Shown: positions 24,217 to 39,000 of the stretch, piece after piece
How positions within the stretch are numbered: the first letter of the stretch is position 1
Layout: each line of letters starts with the position of its first letter
Assembly: GCF_040581485.1 (NCBI RefSeq)
Contig: NC_090133.1
Span: forward strand, 19,468,001-19,532,000
Reading direction: 5' to 3'
Source: Linepithema humile
Taxonomy: Eukaryota > Arthropoda > Insecta > Hymenoptera > Formicidae
Length of the DNA: 64,000 nucleotides
The notes under the pieces: generated by a model
Seen by the model: only the letters and a program-made list of their open reading frames with translations
Told to the model about the DNA's origin: nothing
Database searches by the model: none
Program-made: the position numbers and the translations under genes

Positions 24217-24348
24217 AATTATTTGTTACGAGAGGACAGCGAATGTCCACAAGTATTCAGCATGGTGTGGATGCGACATGTGAACTCGGACGGCTGGAAA
24301 AAGATCTACATGCTGCTTCAAGGCCGGAAACTCTACACGACGAAGAGG
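24217..24348 (+). CDS. GRB14-like adaptor, exon 6 (start of PH domain)
   Basis: Encodes residues 203-246 in phase 0-0. A short helix (NYLLREDSECPQ) is followed by PH strand 1 (VFSMVWMRHV), a turn (NSDGWKK), strand 2 (IYMLLQG) and strand 3 (RKLYTTKR). This matches the Grb7/10/14 PH start, where G-F-L-x-x-x and x-W-K-K-x-Y-x-x-L-R-x-S-G-L-Y precede a TKG turn. The GTGAGT donor at 24349 falls at that turn, so the domain is cut after its third strand. Without splicing, the frame would run on about 30 codons of intron-like sequence and stop, giving a protein without most of PH, BPS and SH2. A truncated isoform is possible, but a further exon beyond the window is more likely. Confidence 0.92.
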
Positions 24349-27300
24349 GTGAGTTTTTTTTTTATCTTTTTGCGAAAATTGCGAATTATTCGTATCAAAG
24401 TAAATCGCAATTTTTATTATGCAATATTTATATATCACAATTTTGCCTTGTGCTGGTGATTACTGATTTCTCTCAAAACTTGTCACTATATAACGAATAA
24501 ACTCGGGCTAAAAATCGAGTTAAATTAACATCAATATATTAAATTATTGTAGAAATTTACCGTTCATGTTTCACACCACATTTATGTAATGCAAAGTTTT
24601 TATCGATAATAGTTTCTTTTTATAACTTGGTTATAAAAAGACTGGTGCATTTTTCGTGTCATATCTTTTCCACGAAAACAATATCCAGCTGTTACATGTT
24701 AATGTCGCTTAATGACTTACGAATAAATTGCCGACAACGTTATGACTCATCCGTAACGGATGGCCCCGCGAAGTCCTTGAGAAAAGTGTTAGCACCTGCG
24801 AGAACGCTCGTCGATGCACGTAGAGCTTGACGATCGTTTACCGTCTAGGAATCGCTTACTCGTACTTTAAAGAACGTTTCACCGGTGATGAGTCAGTAAG
24901 AACCCGATCTTCTTCGCGAGGTTGCATTTTCTACCGCGATCACATAAAGATAATCGAGCGTAAGAAAGAAGAGAAACTCACCATCACTTCATGTTAACGT
25001 ATTAATCATCGCAAGCTGAATACGTTCATTTACTAACACTAAGAATCAGTAGTTCCTTATGTAACATCTTTCTATATTCGGAGCTGTATTCTAAACGTAG
25101 CTACAATACGTAATATTTAAATTAAGCTAGCAATATTAAATATCTTTTATAACTATGTCGCGAAATACTTGTAATTATAGTCTGAAAATCTATAATTTAT
25201 ATATTTAAAATTAAAATAATATAAATTATTAAAAAACGCTGAATTTTTCGTAAATAACTGACGGTTATGTGATTACATGATTATATATATATAACAATTG
25301 CAATCACAAAGAGTGCGGTTAAATAATTTACGATATGATAAATTTTTTAGAGAAGTCCGGAATCACACGAGGCGATATCTTTTTTCTCCTTGAATTGTGG
25401 CTCTCTGTAGAATTGTCCCACAATATATTTCGGTTTGATGGTAATGTTAATTTGGCCCAGCCATCGAACAAATTCATTTGCATAATTAACACCGTGCGAT
25501 ACGGTTGGCAACCGTCGCTCACTCGATGATACGCGAGGCGTAAGGTAGTCATTTTCGAGATAACTAGCGGCTAGTTAATGCACGACGATTTCCGAATTCA
25601 GCCTGTAGGTGTGCCGCTATCATTTGTTTTGCAATTAATTTTATTCGGATACATCGACGCGCGTACGACCGGTAGCTACCGGCGTGTCGCCGTTAAAACT
25701 GACGGCTATGGCCGAACGCTCGTTTCGTGAACCCCGCGCTTCCGCGTCGCGCGTCATTAATCGTCGCGTATTAAAGCCAGAATCATATCGGCGAGCGAGC
25801 GATTATCCGAATATCGCACGTATCCTATGACAAAAAAGCCCAAAAAAAAGAAATCCATTTGTCACACACGCATAAAATATCGAGTGAGTTACGACTGCGA
25901 TCGTTTCGACTGGTGATTCATCTAGTTAAATAACGATAGCGCGGCGAATAATTACAGACATACACACAACCCGACTGCGCTCGTGAAATATTATCGCTGA
26001 ACATTCTCCCATTATCTGCGTATATCAATGCTTCGATATATGTTTGCAAGTGCTCTATTTGCATACGTTATTGAGCAAAAGTACTTAATATGATCTACGT
26101 CATGGAGTCTTATCTAGTGCAAATCAATATTTATTCCCAAGTGAAAAAATACGAACATGTGATGGGGTCTGCTTGTTTGTAGGTCTTTTTCTTTTTTTTA
26201 TACAATGTATTGCGCGATTTTTTACTAGAAGTTCACTAATTAATAACCAGTATTGTCGTTGTAATTAATAATGAAAGTCGAGACATACGCAGCGTTTTTC
26301 TTTTATCCTTCGCGTCGCGCCGAGAACCGGCTTGAAACGCAAGTTGATTGGCTTCGCGCCCAGCGTTAGCGCGTAAGAACATGATTTAATTATTTCAAGC
26401 TCCACCGCTTCCGGCGATACCGGCGTATCAGCGGCTAATATCTCGTCGGACGAAAGCGTCGTTCCGTAAAAAGTTCCCGCCGTTCATTGTTAGTGCTTCG
26501 CACCGACACCTCGGGACAAGATGGGATACGAGTACGTCGTTATTACGATACGTGATGTAATCTCTTCGCAGAGAAAAAGATTAAGTTTACGCAATGACAG
26601 GAAATTTTACGACGAATCGCGATAGGTTTTAACAGTACTGCCGCATATCGCAATTCAAGCTTATCGATCCTCGATTATGGCGACTAATACATACAGACGC
26701 ACACATACACGTCTCGTGAATCTCACAGCTTCTTGCACAAATCGGATTTTCTTCATAGATACGGGTTCTCGTCGCGCGTTCCGCGCTTCTCTATCCTTCC
26801 TTTTAGTATGACGATCCGATATCGCTTTACCCCTTTAGCGACGTGATCTCTTGCAAAGTCTAGAAGTTTATTTTTGAAGATAAATTTCGTTGAAATTTCA
26901 CGGAGCGAACTTTCCTTGTCCGTATAAGGCTTAATTATGCTCGTTTCGAAAGTCTGTATATCTTCTCCCGACTAAAAGTGAAATACCTCGCGATACTCTC
27001 GCAATTACTATCCGTGTCCCTTTTTATTATCGTCGCTAGATCGATTCGGCGGTTACTCTCACGCAAAAAAGAGCCTTTCTTTTTCCACTGGGACGCAGCA
27101 TTATTGCCGTCTCGGTTTTATATTAGAACTCGCATGCGAATGTTAACATTAATTCGCGTGCGCAACGTATCGGGCATTATATGGATATTCGTACACGTAC
27201 GCGCGTACTCTCAATTGTAATCGCAAATTGCACGGAATTCCATTGTTCGTGAAATGTATGCCTCATTCACTTCTTTTAACTCGTCATAAAAACTTAGTTA

Positions 27301-29883
27301 CCTTTCCCGTATTTTTACGTAGGCCATGTAAAAAACCTTGGTTAAAACGCAAAACGAAACGATTGCGTAATCTCGATTGTAATAAGTAACGCGCGATAAA
27401 TTTGACGCAAGGGTGCACACCGCGAATCTTACGCAACGCACGACTCGGCTGTGCGTGTAAGAGCGCGGCGTGCATGAAAGATCTGTTAGAAAACGGCTTG
27501 AAGGGGGGAAAAGGCTCCCTGGTGAGGTAATGGAGAAGAACGCGACAATTGCGCGGGAAAGCGAACCGGGTGCGAGAAAATATAGGTACCGATGCTAAAT
27601 AATACGGCTTTAGGTGCGCCGTGAATAATCCTTACTAACCTTAACGTTCACGCCGTTATTTCGGTCCTCCTGGCGAATAATTTATGAACTTCTACCGCAA
27701 CTCCTGCCAGCCGACGGTCTTATCTCGCGCTGGAGTTTCCCTCGGACGCGCGGTATATATCCGCTTCCTCTTAATTTCTAGCGCACACTTTGCTCCTCGG
27801 GGAGACGTCATCGAGAGACGTTACCGAAGCTTTAATGTTAGGCTGCGCTTTTACGACGGTCGTTGGCCGCGGCGAACGAGTCTTGTTTATTGTTCTTCGC
27901 GGACGGCAACGTATCAGCGTGAGTGCCACATGTAATATGCACATTCAATATACGTTGATGCACTTTGGGGGATCAGAATAAACTTGCGACGCTTTTATTA
28001 TCTTCTTGTCGCGCGTACAACTTTAGAGATGTTGATTTATCGCGCCTCCATTTTACGCGCGCGTCGGATGATTAGTTGCACAAATTTTACTGAAGGCATA
28101 GTTATTATTTCGAAACTATGTCGCCTATAATTTTGGAGATGAAAACTTAATTACGTATCTATAGGAGTTGACATACTTGGTTGCGTTAAAAAGTTATCGA
28201 GAGAGAAGCGGTCGTAAACCTGAATAGTTAATATTATATCGGATTAATTAACGATCTCTGTAAATTACGCGTATGAAATAGGAACATGGATGCTTCAGCT
28301 TAATTAACGTCTATAAATTATCCGTGTGTGTTAAATAGAAACGTTGACGTTTACGTTCGACTTATTGCAAATGCCGATGCTCGGCGTTTTTATTGCCAGG
28401 CGACTGTTAGGATTCGCCATCCCGTTGCATTCACCCCCTCGGCTTTATCCCCGCGGAGTCCGATCTCGTCCCCGCTAACCCCCTTTTTCATTTCCTCCCT
28501 CGCAGCAGCGGGCGTGGCGCCGTTATCGCGGAAACGTACCCGCGACGGCAGGATAATTCTCTGTCCGCTACGTACGATCAATTCTATCGGCAAAAAACTT
28601 CCAAGCGAGAGGACGATCCGGTAGAGCGAATTGCGCGCGCGTTTTCCGTAGAAATATAAATACTCCTTCGCGCTGGCTATCGGTGAGAGCTCTAAACGAG
28701 TTTCGTTACTTAACATAATTGTTCGCTGCGACTGGTCGTGAGAAGTGTCTCGTGCGAGCAAATCGACAAACGGGGACAAGTAAAATTGCCGACGGGGCAC
28801 GTACTTTACGACCGCGATGGTCCACTCTACCAATTTGTCCTCACTTCCTTCTCTGTAAATTTATTGTAAGTACGGTAATCGCATTAACGCGTGATCTCCA
28901 CGGTGTGTCGTTAAGCGCCGAACGAAATAGCTGATCTCGAAAGTAATCTCGGGAAAAATATCGCGAGCGTCTTGCCGCTTTTTCAAATATAGAAATTTAA
29001 TATGAATATTCAATATCATTTTTGACAAACAGGACTGATTAAGAGGAAGGAGAGAAAGAGAGACAGAAAAAAGAATTTTGCTGGTTACTGTATTCTCCGT
29101 CCAATTACATTTCCGTGAAAAGGTCGAAATTTCATTTATATCTCGATTGATTTCGTGTGGCAATACGCGTGTTTCGTTGCCATTCGCTTCAGTTTTTTTA
29201 TTTTTTTTTATTTGAGTCTCGCGCGACCACGGTAGATAATGAGATTATGTAATATGATAGCTAATCCTCAGGATGTTCGCCTGTCGACGTCGGAGCGCGT
29301 CTCGACGCTGTCAATCTCGATTTACACGTAATACCATCCGTGATCGCGCGCGCGAACGCACGCCGGAAGCGGACCGATAGACAATTTCGATCGGCCGATA
29401 ATGGTACGGGCGCGCGGGGCGAATTGAATTCAAGGTAAGCGCGAGGTGTCGGTATGTACATAATTAGTTACGTAATGGTCTATCGATTTTGCGATGACAT
29501 TCGTGTTCGGCGTCGGCATTGCGAGAAAACTGAGTGATGGTGACCGTCTGCATTGTCACAACATTAACGTTTACAATTGTTCTCGGTTGCGTCGTTACTT
29601 ACGCGTTTACACCTCGCGAAGAAGGATGATCGTCGCTCGCGTTGCTGCGATTACTGTATCCTCGTGTGGTCATAAAAAACGCATTTTGCGAGACATAAAT
29701 TATGGCCTACGATATTAGCGTTAATGCGTCCGTCGCTCGGTACAAAACGCCGTCGTGTTTTGTTTGCAGCATTAGATATGGAGGTCATTGTTTTCATTAT
29801 CGCCGATTTTCGTGAGTCATTTGTCTCTGTGTCGCTATATACATATATTTACTTATCGGAATACAGAATGCGCAGATAGTTTT

Positions 29884-29952
29884 TCCATATATTCCATATA
29901 TTCCATATATTCCATATATTTCCATATATTTCATATATTCCATATATTCCAT
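29884..29952 (+). repeat. minisatellite, about 9-bp unit ATTCCATAT
   Basis: Seven to eight imperfect copies of a 9-10 bp unit (TTCCATATA with occasional extra T). It produces the SIYSIYSIY/FHIFHIFH frames. Confidence 0.9.
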
Positions 29953-31600
29953 CATAGAAACCGCATAAAGTATTCTGCGTGTGCGTGTTTTTAAATTATC
30001 ATTTATATTTCTCGCATCTGTCTTTCTATTATCGAGCGTCTGTTTTTACTTAGGCCTGCACGCTCGGCCGCGCCGTTATAGACGCTCACGCGCGCGTTTG
30101 GCGGTAAATGTAATTCGGTATAACGGTTGAGTAAATTGTCTACGCTGGTCGGGGGGATACATTGTGCGACGGCCAACCAGGCGAAGAGATACTTGGTGCA
30201 CTTTGTCTCCAGTCGCGCGCCGTATAAGATCAGTGTCCTGTCACGGAACCCAGAGACCTCCATTGTTCTGTTTATCGTCTCATCCGATTCCTGGGACCCC
30301 CGGGTCCGCAAGGTAACTTTGGGCCGCGGTCTCCCGGTCCATTCACGAAGTTTTCCGCAGCTTCCGTCGTAATCGAAGTTTCGAGTAAGCGAATGGCGTG
30401 AGAGGGGACGGGGGGGGCGTATCTTGTATCTCACGGGGAACGTTAACGGAGTAGATACGGCGCCGTTACGAAAGATAACGACGGCTGATTTACATAGAAG
30501 GGCTGGAACTCCGGTCGTTAGCTGTTAGACGCGCTAGCGATCGCTCTGCATTTATTATCGACTCTCGGCGACGACGACAACGAAGACGACGAAGACCACG
30601 ACGCCGAGAGAGCGGCGACGTCGCGATGTCGCGGTTGCCTCGCGCGCGAGAAGCTTTTTACGAAGTATCCCGTTTACGCGAGAGTCGGAAGACGATTCTC
30701 CAGAGTGGAAAGCCGAGGGTGGAGAGACGTCGACGGCGGCGGCACGGGAAAAAAGGGGGCTGGCTGACGGTTTTCCGCGGCAAACAACCGTGACTGATGA
30801 TCCGTGAGCGAAGCGCGATACGGGCGCGCGCGCAAAGTCCCGCTCCCGCAAAAAGAACGATCCGATAATTAGACGCGAGCTCCTGCATTCAGAATTGGAT
30901 TCTTTTCGCGAAAGTCAGAAAGCGAGGGCGTGGCGATGCAGATACTTGCTTTCTTTTCATTTTTCGCTTTCCGTTTCTCTTCGTCACTTAGAAACTTGAA
31001 ATAACCGTTGCTCTAATTCTTGATCTATGCGGTTTATACAGTTCTAATTCTGTGTCAGATTTGTGTACATTTGTATGCACATTATTTTATTAAAATTTTC
31101 CTCAAGTAGGACAAGTGCCAAAAATTTAATTCAATATAAATTAAAAATTTTCAAATTAATTATTAATTAATTTGAATTAACGATAACACACACTAGTTAA
31201 TATGCGCTAATTGCTGCTAATATTTCGACACTGTATATTAAAATATTGCAATAATTTATTCTTTGGTCGACCTTTCAAAATTGCAAATGTCCACGCTCTT
31301 TTTCAATGCTCGCCATTGTTGGGCGCCATGCGAATGAATCTCGCTTCAGTGTCGCCCTTCCTCGCAATTAACGACGGAACCGACCGAAAAAGCTGGTGGA
31401 AAGCCGGCGAGAGAGCTCTCTCGTTGGTGAAGCGCGCGGAGGAGAGGTCCATTCCGTCGGCGACCTGGCCGTGGCTCCTCTTCCGGAAGAGTGGTCCGCT
31501 TGATAGATTACGTCGACTAACGGCCATCGTCTGGGCGCGTTAGATTAGCTGCGGCAACGAGGGCGGACCTTCCGTTGTCGGTAACCAAGACCGATTGTCT

Positions 31601-31620
31601 TTCTCTCTCTCTCTCCCCCT

Positions 31621-31658
<38 letters not shown>

Positions 31659-31695
31659 TCCCCCCTCTCTCTCTCTCTTTCGCTCTCTCTCTATT
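31601..31695 (+). repeat. CT-rich compound microsatellite
   Basis: Two long (CT)n runs, each ended by a C-rich segment (CCCCCTCCCCCC and CCCTCTCCCCCC), giving a polypyrimidine strand of about 95 nt. Confidence 0.9.
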
Positions 31696-34600
31696 TCTCC
31701 TTTCCTCCTTCTGGCCGATGAATGGAAATCGAGGCAGATAGCCCGTGTCAGTAAACTGGTTCTTTCTCGCCGCGCTCAATCATGAGCTCGCTTGTTCTCG
31801 CGCAGCGGAGTTATCGAGGCACTTAACGAGGCCCGACTGGAAAGAGAAAGAGAGAGAAAAAGGGTAAACCCCTCGAAGCATCCCCGCCGATGACAGTAGG
31901 AAGCGGTACGCAGATACGAGACGGAGTTAGACTTCGCTAACGGGCATTACTTTGCGTTAGAGTAAAGAAAAGTACCGTTGGATTATCTATAAAAGATGGA
32001 GAAGAAAACAATTTATGTTTTAAAAATATTGTATTTATTGAATAAATTATTAGAAAAAGGATTTATAAATAGTACATTTAGAGTCGACTTTTTTAAATAA
32101 ATACTTTGCATAGACTCCGCAGATAGCACAAAAATGGTTAGAATTCTTATGATATTACAATTTTTTTTAATTTTAGTTTATTTTTTGTATTTTTTTTTTG
32201 GTCTAATGAATAACTCTCGCCGATATGTTCTCATTTATCTTACGATACTCGGGGCAACGAAATATTCCAGCGCGTGACAGGTTGGGTAAATCATTACGCG
32301 CTATGCACCGGATCGCGCAACGACGACGCTGGCGTCTGTGAAAAATGAGCCCCGCGCTCCGAGGGCCGTAGAAGTGTCATCGTCGCCGATGTTTTATCGC
32401 ACGGTCTGCCGTATTATAGAGGATAAATTCCGTTGCAGTTCGCCCCGTTCGCGCTCGCGCACGCGCCCCCGTGTCCGGGATAAAAAAGCGGGTTAAATTC
32501 CTTGTGAAACACGATAAGCTTGCGCGCCGGTATATTTTCCGAGCGGACGAGGAGCCCCTGGTCCGTACACACGCTCGTTCGCGGACTCTGGCGACATGAA
32601 GGAGGTCATATCGCGTACATAGGATAGAGCCATAAATATGTGAGATGTTTTATGCCAGTGAGACTCCGCGTGAAATCCGGAGATGATGATGTCTTCTTAC
32701 CGAAAATATCAAGACAATTCTCAAGTTCGAATTTTTTGATAACTTTTCGAAACTGTTGTGGAGTCCGAATTTTTTTTCGCTATCGATAATCAGGATAGAT
32801 GATTGCTAAATGTAGATTTATTATTTATCGCTGTTATATTTTCTCCTCTATTATCATAATTTTTTCTTCCTGTTCACGCAGAGACGGAAAGGTTGAACCG
32901 CTGACTTAACAACTACCAGGTACGGTTAAGCGTGCACTTAAAGTCGTTTCGTCCCCCTAAACTCGCCTTTAATGGCGCTCTTTTTCTCGTAATGCTTTCC
33001 TGAGGCGACCCTTCGTGCACTATTAGTCCCTGAGAAGTCTAGCTCTCTTTGCTCGCGGGTGGGCAGGGGAGGTGGAAGCAAGGAACGGGAATGCTAGGTT
33101 TTTCTTATCTACTCAATCTTCCTCTTACTTTTTCCTTCCTCTATTTTACGCAAGTACTTTGGGAACGCACAATCACTGATTCAAATTCGCTGCAATCAAT
33201 AAATTTGATCTTGACACAAGGGCATAAAAATTAATTTTTAACGCTCTAATATGCAGAGAAATATCGTGCGCTAAAAGTGTTTCAGATTCATAAATTTCAA
33301 CGGATTGCGAAAAGTTTATTTTTAATTCGCAAAGTGCATTTTAAAAACAGTTTTGTATTGAGGACAGATTAATTTGCGCTTTATTTGTCATTGCTTTTAC
33401 GCCATTCTAACATTATTGACCGAAAAAACATTTTTTCTCACGACGTTATGACTTGTTAGTTTTACATCGATAATGTTTCTTTGCATTGCACACACGCGCG
33501 CAGGATAATAACTACGTAATACTCACAGAAACACAGCTGCATTTATTGTATGCAGCACGCGACGAGCACGCGTCAGCTGTCAGCACCGCTATTCGCAGCG
33601 CGAAGTCAGTACTCGGTACAACGACCCTTTACGTGTCATCGCTGAAAGGATCCCATCCGTGTGCGCGCGGACGTTTTGAGCTCCGTATCCATGTCGATGG
33701 ACCGGTTTCTCTGAATGGCAGGCTGACCGGTAAAGAACATGTTGCGAGGCTTAGTTGACAAATTCAGCTAACGTAATTGTTTCTTTCTTGTAAACGGCAA
33801 AACTGGTTCAACAAAGCAACTGCCATAGATCGTTGTCAAACGCGTAAGCAGTATTAAAGTATTTATGACGTCGTATATCGTTAGATGACAAATATAAACT
33901 AATTTGTTCTAATTTAATTTTATAAATTTGTTTTAATTAATTTTATAGCGAGAATTACAAGAATTTATCGAAATTCTATTTATTTGGTAAAAGTTAATCA
34001 CTTCTCGGGCGAATATTAATTAATCGATTGAAATCTCGCATCTAAAATGCGGTCTCCTGTGCTACACTTTCAGGATTACATTGAATATGGATTTGGCATT
34101 AGTTTTAACATTAGCATTTCGGGTATACACGGGAGTCTGCGGGAAACCAAAAATCGATTTTTTCAACTGTTTAATTCCCCACCTAACCCCTTGAGTTCTG
34201 TCGCGGCGTTAACGGAATAATCCGCTTATGGAAATTTCCAACGAAACTTCCGTAATCTCATCGCGCCATAGAGACAAACGACTGGTTTCCATTCGGATGA
34301 AAGATTATAGAATTCTCGCGGGTACAGTCAAGAGAGAGCGACGCTCCTTCTCGTCAACGGTCTTGGGCGAGACTGTGAAAAATCGTCAATTTAATCCACC
34401 GTTGTAATTCAACACCGTGCATACGGTAAGTATTTCGCGGATTGTTTTCCTTTTTTTCTTCTCTTCAATGGTTAGATGCTCATTTATTTCCTCTTTTTCT
34501 CGTCCCGTCTTTTTCTTTTTCAATTACCTCGGCGGCGTTTCGTCGCGAACGTACCTATTAGTCTGTCGCGCTCGTCTCTCGTCCGGGAAAATATTAGCAA

Positions 34601-36056
34601 TAAACCGTCGCGTTAACCGTCATCCTCGAAAGGTAATTTACGGCGGCTTCGTTGATAATTACCGTTCGTACCGCGGACACGCGGAATTACGACGAAATTG
34701 TCGACCGTGCGTGTATCCGACTCACAACTCGTGTGTGTCTCTAAGCACTGTCGTGCTCGCCAAATTTGGCTCTCGAAGGGGCGCGGTGATGATTTTTTTT
34801 TTCAGACTCGGGTAACCCTCCCTTTTAACGCGTGTTTTCCACGCCGGTACCCCAACGCCCGAAAAACGAGACCATTGATTACTATGGCTATACTAACGAT
34901 GCCGAGGCGAGCTTACGTCATCCACAAAAATCTATTGACGTTTTCTCGTCGGTTGGTGCGCGCTCGGGATCCGCGTGGGCGTTTCGGTTCACGGCAGCCG
35001 ATATTTCTTTCATCTCTTGGGCGTAGATTAATAATCATCACTAACTTGTGCGAGATGGATCGTTGCTAAATTACTTTCACGGTTCGTTTAAAGAATAGAC
35101 AAAATTTGCCGCATCGATTATTCTTGTCACTTTTTTTTATTTTTACGTTTACCGTTATATGCTGATTATTTTGCTTTTTTTTTACTTAAACTAGGCTTGA
35201 TTTTTTTATGTTACGGAATTAATAGTATTAAAAGTATAAAAAGAAACTCTAATGAAATTTTTATCATGAATAAATTGATTTCGTATTAATCAAAGCGTCC
35301 ATAGGTGAAAAATGGCACAGCAGTGTGATACAATCTGTAATTGGGCTTATTAGATTAATTAATCCAGCGACAGCGTCGTAATTGGACTGCTGTGTCACGT
35401 TTAGTTTTCTCTATTATTGGCTGTGCGGCTGATGAGAGGAATAGATAAATAAATAACTAGGCGTGTGATGATGAGCGAGGACGGGCGCGCTTGTATCGAT
35501 CGCGGGAATCGATCGAGGTAGAATGAGGAAGAGAGCGTGACGGAGGGGGAGGAGAAAGCCGGGTATTGTCGTGGATTGCGCACGCCAATTAGAGCCTAAC
35601 AATAGGCCGTCGTTTTTGGTGGAGCGTCTCTATTGTGAGCGGCAGCTGACAGCGGAATACGCGCACGCATTCGCGATGCCACGACGATCCATGCAGGCAC
35701 AATGAGCGATACGTCCGACGCGAGAATAATACCGAACACGTTACTACCTCACGTGTCGCACGACGCGACGCGGCTCTATCCCGGCAGCTGCCCGCTTTTC
35801 CCTCGGGAACAGGCTAACGATAGTTTCCTTCGGTTATCTTGGAATTATCGCTCGCGAAATAATTGAGGTGGCTGTTCCGAACGAGCAGCGCTCGACAAAT
35901 TTTCAAGCAGGACACGCGAAAGATATCGATCGAACAGTCTAATTGCGTATTAACCCTCCGCGGTTTTATGCCGATGCGAACTCGACATAATGCTTTGCAA
36001 ACGTTCTCGGTTGATAATTTTCCAAATAATTGAAGCATTATATAATTACAATGAGC

Positions 36057-36060
<4 letters not shown>

Positions 36061-36089
<29 letters not shown>
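36061..36089. repeat. (TA)n microsatellite
   Basis: About 14 TA dinucleotides, followed by a T/A-rich stretch containing TTTATTTTATTTATTAAAATAAAAATAAAAT, which could fold on itself. Confidence 0.9.
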
Positions 36090-36092
<3 letters not shown>

Positions 36093-39000
36093 AATCTTTA
36101 AATTCGCTAGATTATAAAAATTTATTTTTTATTTATTTTATTTATTAAAATAAAAATAAAATACTCAATATTGATTTGTTTATAGAAATTAATTTTGACT
36201 GCAAATGATTAATGCATACTTTGCATTAAGATTCTCAAGAATTATTCCACATTTTGTGTAAGACGATACATTTCCAAATGATCGCAATTTCGTGGTTGCT
36301 AGAGATAGATACGCCGTAGGATGTTCTCGGATCTTCAAGTTTTCATATGTGGATCCGTTCTGATCATATTGCCCGTATCCAGAATCGGTCCGGGATCCTC
36401 GCTGCATCGTCCTCACCCTACCTAGATATACCTATGTGTCGAAACGTGTGCGCTATCGATCGTTCCCCATATGCCCGACGGCACGAAGGGGGGGTGTATT
36501 CTGCGGAGATACACGGGAATGGCATTTGAAAATTAGTCGAAGTTAGAGGTGGGTTTCGTCTCTCATTTGCAAATTGCAAGAGATACGTGGAATCAGCTTA
36601 GCTCAGCAACAGCAGTATCCATTCTTCTCTTTGTCAGCTTGTATTTATATATATCCTACGCAAAAAGAATATATATATCTTTTTTATATATTTTATATAT
36701 GTATATATATTCCTTTTTTATACCTATTTGTTCTATTCCTCTTGTTCGGCTTGCTGTTATTCATTCTGCGCGCGCGTTTTCTTTTTGAAAAGCCGAATAA
36801 TCTATCTGGTAATGCACTCCGTGTAATCGGAGCTCTTTTTCCAATTTGCATATCCATTTATCGCTTTTCCATTTTTCCCCTCTTTTTCTCGTTCTCTCAA
36901 TATCTCCCTCTTTTCGGAGCAACTCCCTGATGCGCGGTCGATACAGGTCATACGTAGCCGACTGGAGTTCGAGGGATTGATTTTTCGCTTGGAACCTGTT
37001 TCTCCCGAGCCTTTGAGAGATTGAAATATTTATCCCCGTTAGATTAAAATAAAACCACGTCATTATACGAAATGAAGGATAAAGAGGTTCACAATAATGC
37101 AAGCATTTTTTCCGCCTCTCACAGGCGAACGAATAAATTACGCAGAAATTAACCCCAATTAACTTCCGCGAGACCATCTTCAGTACGCGAGCCGATAAGT
37201 TAGTTAGTCTTAATTAGAGGGAACACAGGTACGAGATAAAGTGCGTTCGTCTCTGCTTTCCGTTGCCTATTTTTTCTTCTACCAGTTCTCGCCCATTGTC
37301 GGTTATTCTTTTTTTGATTTAGCATGCCTTTGTTTCTTCTTTCTACCCGTTTCTTTCCCTTTCCTCACGTGCGAAAATACAGAATTTTTTTATTTATCGA
37401 GAGAAAGATTTCTCGTTGTTTTTTATTTACTTGTATTTCTCTTATTTTATAAATTTTATAATTTTTAGTTTGAATTTGACTTGAAACAAGTATAACCGAA
37501 TTTTCAAAGACAGGAGAAATTTAGAAGTCGAAATAATTAATTAATAAAATCTGAATTTGTGACGATTTCCACTTTTTGCAATCGACTTCTGTTTGACATA
37601 TTGTATTTCTGATACGTGCCATTTTCGCAATATTGATAACAGTTTAGGACATCCTGTGTAAGACGTCGTAATTCCCCGCTGATTCGTACAACGCGACGGG
37701 GAAAATATTTGCGAGCGCCCGATTCGCGGAGCGGCGTGATTGTTTCGAGAAGTTCTCGATTCACGACATCCGTGGCAAAGGCTCAAAGCACGACACGGCA
37801 GGATGTGGAAACCGACAGGGAGACATCGGTCAGACGGCTCTTCTGCGTCTGACAGCCTAGAGCTACTTACGCCCGAGTGCTCGTTCGTTCGCTCGATTAA
37901 TTATACAGTTAATTAGCCCCAGGCGTTCTCCCCATCTCCGACTCGCTCCTGCGAGCTACGGGGGCTACGTGTTCTCCATACTCCCAACAAATTACGACGC
38001 ATCTGCTCGAAATACAATCTCTGACATTCTCGCGCTCGGAAACGCGCCGCGGTGCGCGTGGCGTAATCAGCGACTTCACTGATTTTGCCGGAATTTTCGC
38101 TTTAATATAACAGTTGAAGCGAGAAACTTGGTACGCATGTTGCTTTAATTGTTTGTTATTGGACATGTTTAGAATCCGCCGATGTCAAAGCTCTCATAAA
38201 TATCATATCGTACAGCGATAGCGGAACGTTGCTATCAGCTTTAAGTTACGGGAACAAACATGTAGCAGAAGCGCTCTGTATTTTTATTGTAGAGCTTCCT
38301 TACCAACGGCAGCGTTTTTTGCGTTATATCAGGTTTCCGACAACATGTACATTCGACAAAATTTCCACCGAGTTGCCCTGTTCGCGCTAATCTTTTTCTA
38401 CCTTGTCCAATTTTTCACGTGAAATTACCGCGGCGAGAGCACGGCGAAAGAAGCTTCGATCCGAGTCACGAAAGTGGGTAAGATATGATATATGCCTCGC
38501 GCTCGCTGAAAGTCGATGCTTCCCCGGGGAGGGAAAAAAAACACGTTCTCCTTCTTCCACGAGGGTGACTTCGGTGACTGTGATGGAACGAAGCCTCGGT
38601 TTCGCCGAGTCACTCTTCGGCGACCGCCCTCGAGACACTTCGTCGACTAGCTCGGTTGTTTTTTCGCGACACTCGGCGCCATTGATTTTCAAACGGTATC
38701 TTCGCGTTTTACCCTGCGAGACCCGGTCGTCAGCGGAGCCGCGCCGCCATCAATCTTGGAGTTTTCCACCTTTCCAAGCAGCGCGTGCCCCCTCCCTCCT
38801 CCCGTCTTCCCGGTGCATTCTTAAACTACAAAATTTTCGCCGCGAGTCGGAAATACCCTTTAACGATATACCGACGCGAAAATATCCCGCGGGATTTTGC
38901 GGCGCGACAAATTGATCGAGCGAAAACGCACCTGCTTGGTTTATTCGCGCCGGTGAATTAACCGTTCGGTCCCGTCGATTGATTACGGCGTGCGTTTACC

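Noticed and set aside
38403..38915. 170-codon plus-strand open frame
   Set aside because: Overlaps open minus-strand frames, is Arg/Ser-rich and has no recognisable domain.
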